This document shows, in pieces, positions 63,926 to 64,000 of a stretch of DNA of 64,000 nucleotides. Below the pieces are notes generated by a model. It was not told the DNA's origin. It ran no database searches and saw only the letters and a program-made list of their open reading frames with translations. Origin of the DNA: Leguminivora glycinivorella (Eukaryota; Arthropoda; Insecta; Lepidoptera; Tortricidae); the NCBI RefSeq assembly GCF_023078275.1, contig NC_062990.1, positions 13,283,549 through 13,347,548 of the forward strand. The letters run 5' to 3'. Numbering within the stretch: position 1 is the first letter of the stretch; the number at the start of each line of letters is the position of its first letter. The position numbers were made by a program, and so were the translations under genes.

Positions 63926-64000
63926 CAAAAGATCCTTCTATCTTTAGTCAAGTGCAACGTCGGTATCCGTTCCTACTGGTTAACTATGTCATAATGTAAC

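Overview
The window looks like gene-poor, AT-rich nuclear DNA of a moth or butterfly (Lepidoptera). This rests on the repeat types: Lep1-like non-autonomous Helitrons (four copies ending in CTAG and followed by T), tRNA-derived SINEs of the type common in Lepidoptera, a CTGT/GTCC-microsatellite repeat ending in a TTAACCCCCGACGC-like motif, RTE-type LINE tails ending in GATGATGATG, and many foldback MITEs. I recognise no complete host gene, tRNA, rRNA or snRNA. Two weak candidates for host coding sequence are 20530-20760 and 11172-11432. Species cannot be named from what I see.

Layout. 1-3.1 kb: a Helitron, then a nest in which a mariner relic (414-2922, TA target duplication, DD37D-like transposase remnant on the minus strand) carries a 1.57-kb terminal-inverted-repeat element (531-2104, 8-bp duplication). 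3.1-8.5 kb: a full-length I-like LINE with a zinc-knuckle ORF1 and an endonuclease/reverse transcriptase/RNase H ORF2. Both frames are open and the element sits between exact 17-bp target duplications, so it is the best candidate here for a recently active element. 8.5-20.5 kb: diverged tandem repeats, a Jockey/CR1-type LINE fragment and GC-rich Harbinger-like foldbacks. 20.5-22.2 kb: a 120-bp minisatellite with a 360-bp higher-order duplication.

22.2-38 kb: SINEs, RTE tails, foldbacks, two Helitrons and a Penelope-like GIY-YIG endonuclease fragment. 38-45 kb: a 1.47-kb element with perfect terminal repeats and about ten copies of a TATCTCCCCTGG-like motif; a short-element family with 7-bp duplications (three copies in the window); and a 904-bp hAT-like element. 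45-52.6 kb: LINE fragments, MITEs and a foldback cassette in A-B-A-B order. 53.5-58.5 kb: a tandem duplication in which only the first copy received a 5'-truncated RT/RNase H LINE (13-bp duplication). 58.5-64 kb: further MITEs, a SINE with a 12-bp duplication, and the second complete copy of an approximately 800-bp family also seen at 34 kb.

Functionally the intact modules are retrotransposition machinery. The LINE ORF1 would package RNA and ORF2 would nick target DNA and reverse-transcribe. The truncated LINE, SINEs, MITEs and Helitron copies lack their own complete enzymes and would depend on proteins supplied elsewhere in the genome. All family names come from motifs and end structures read by eye; no database search was possible.
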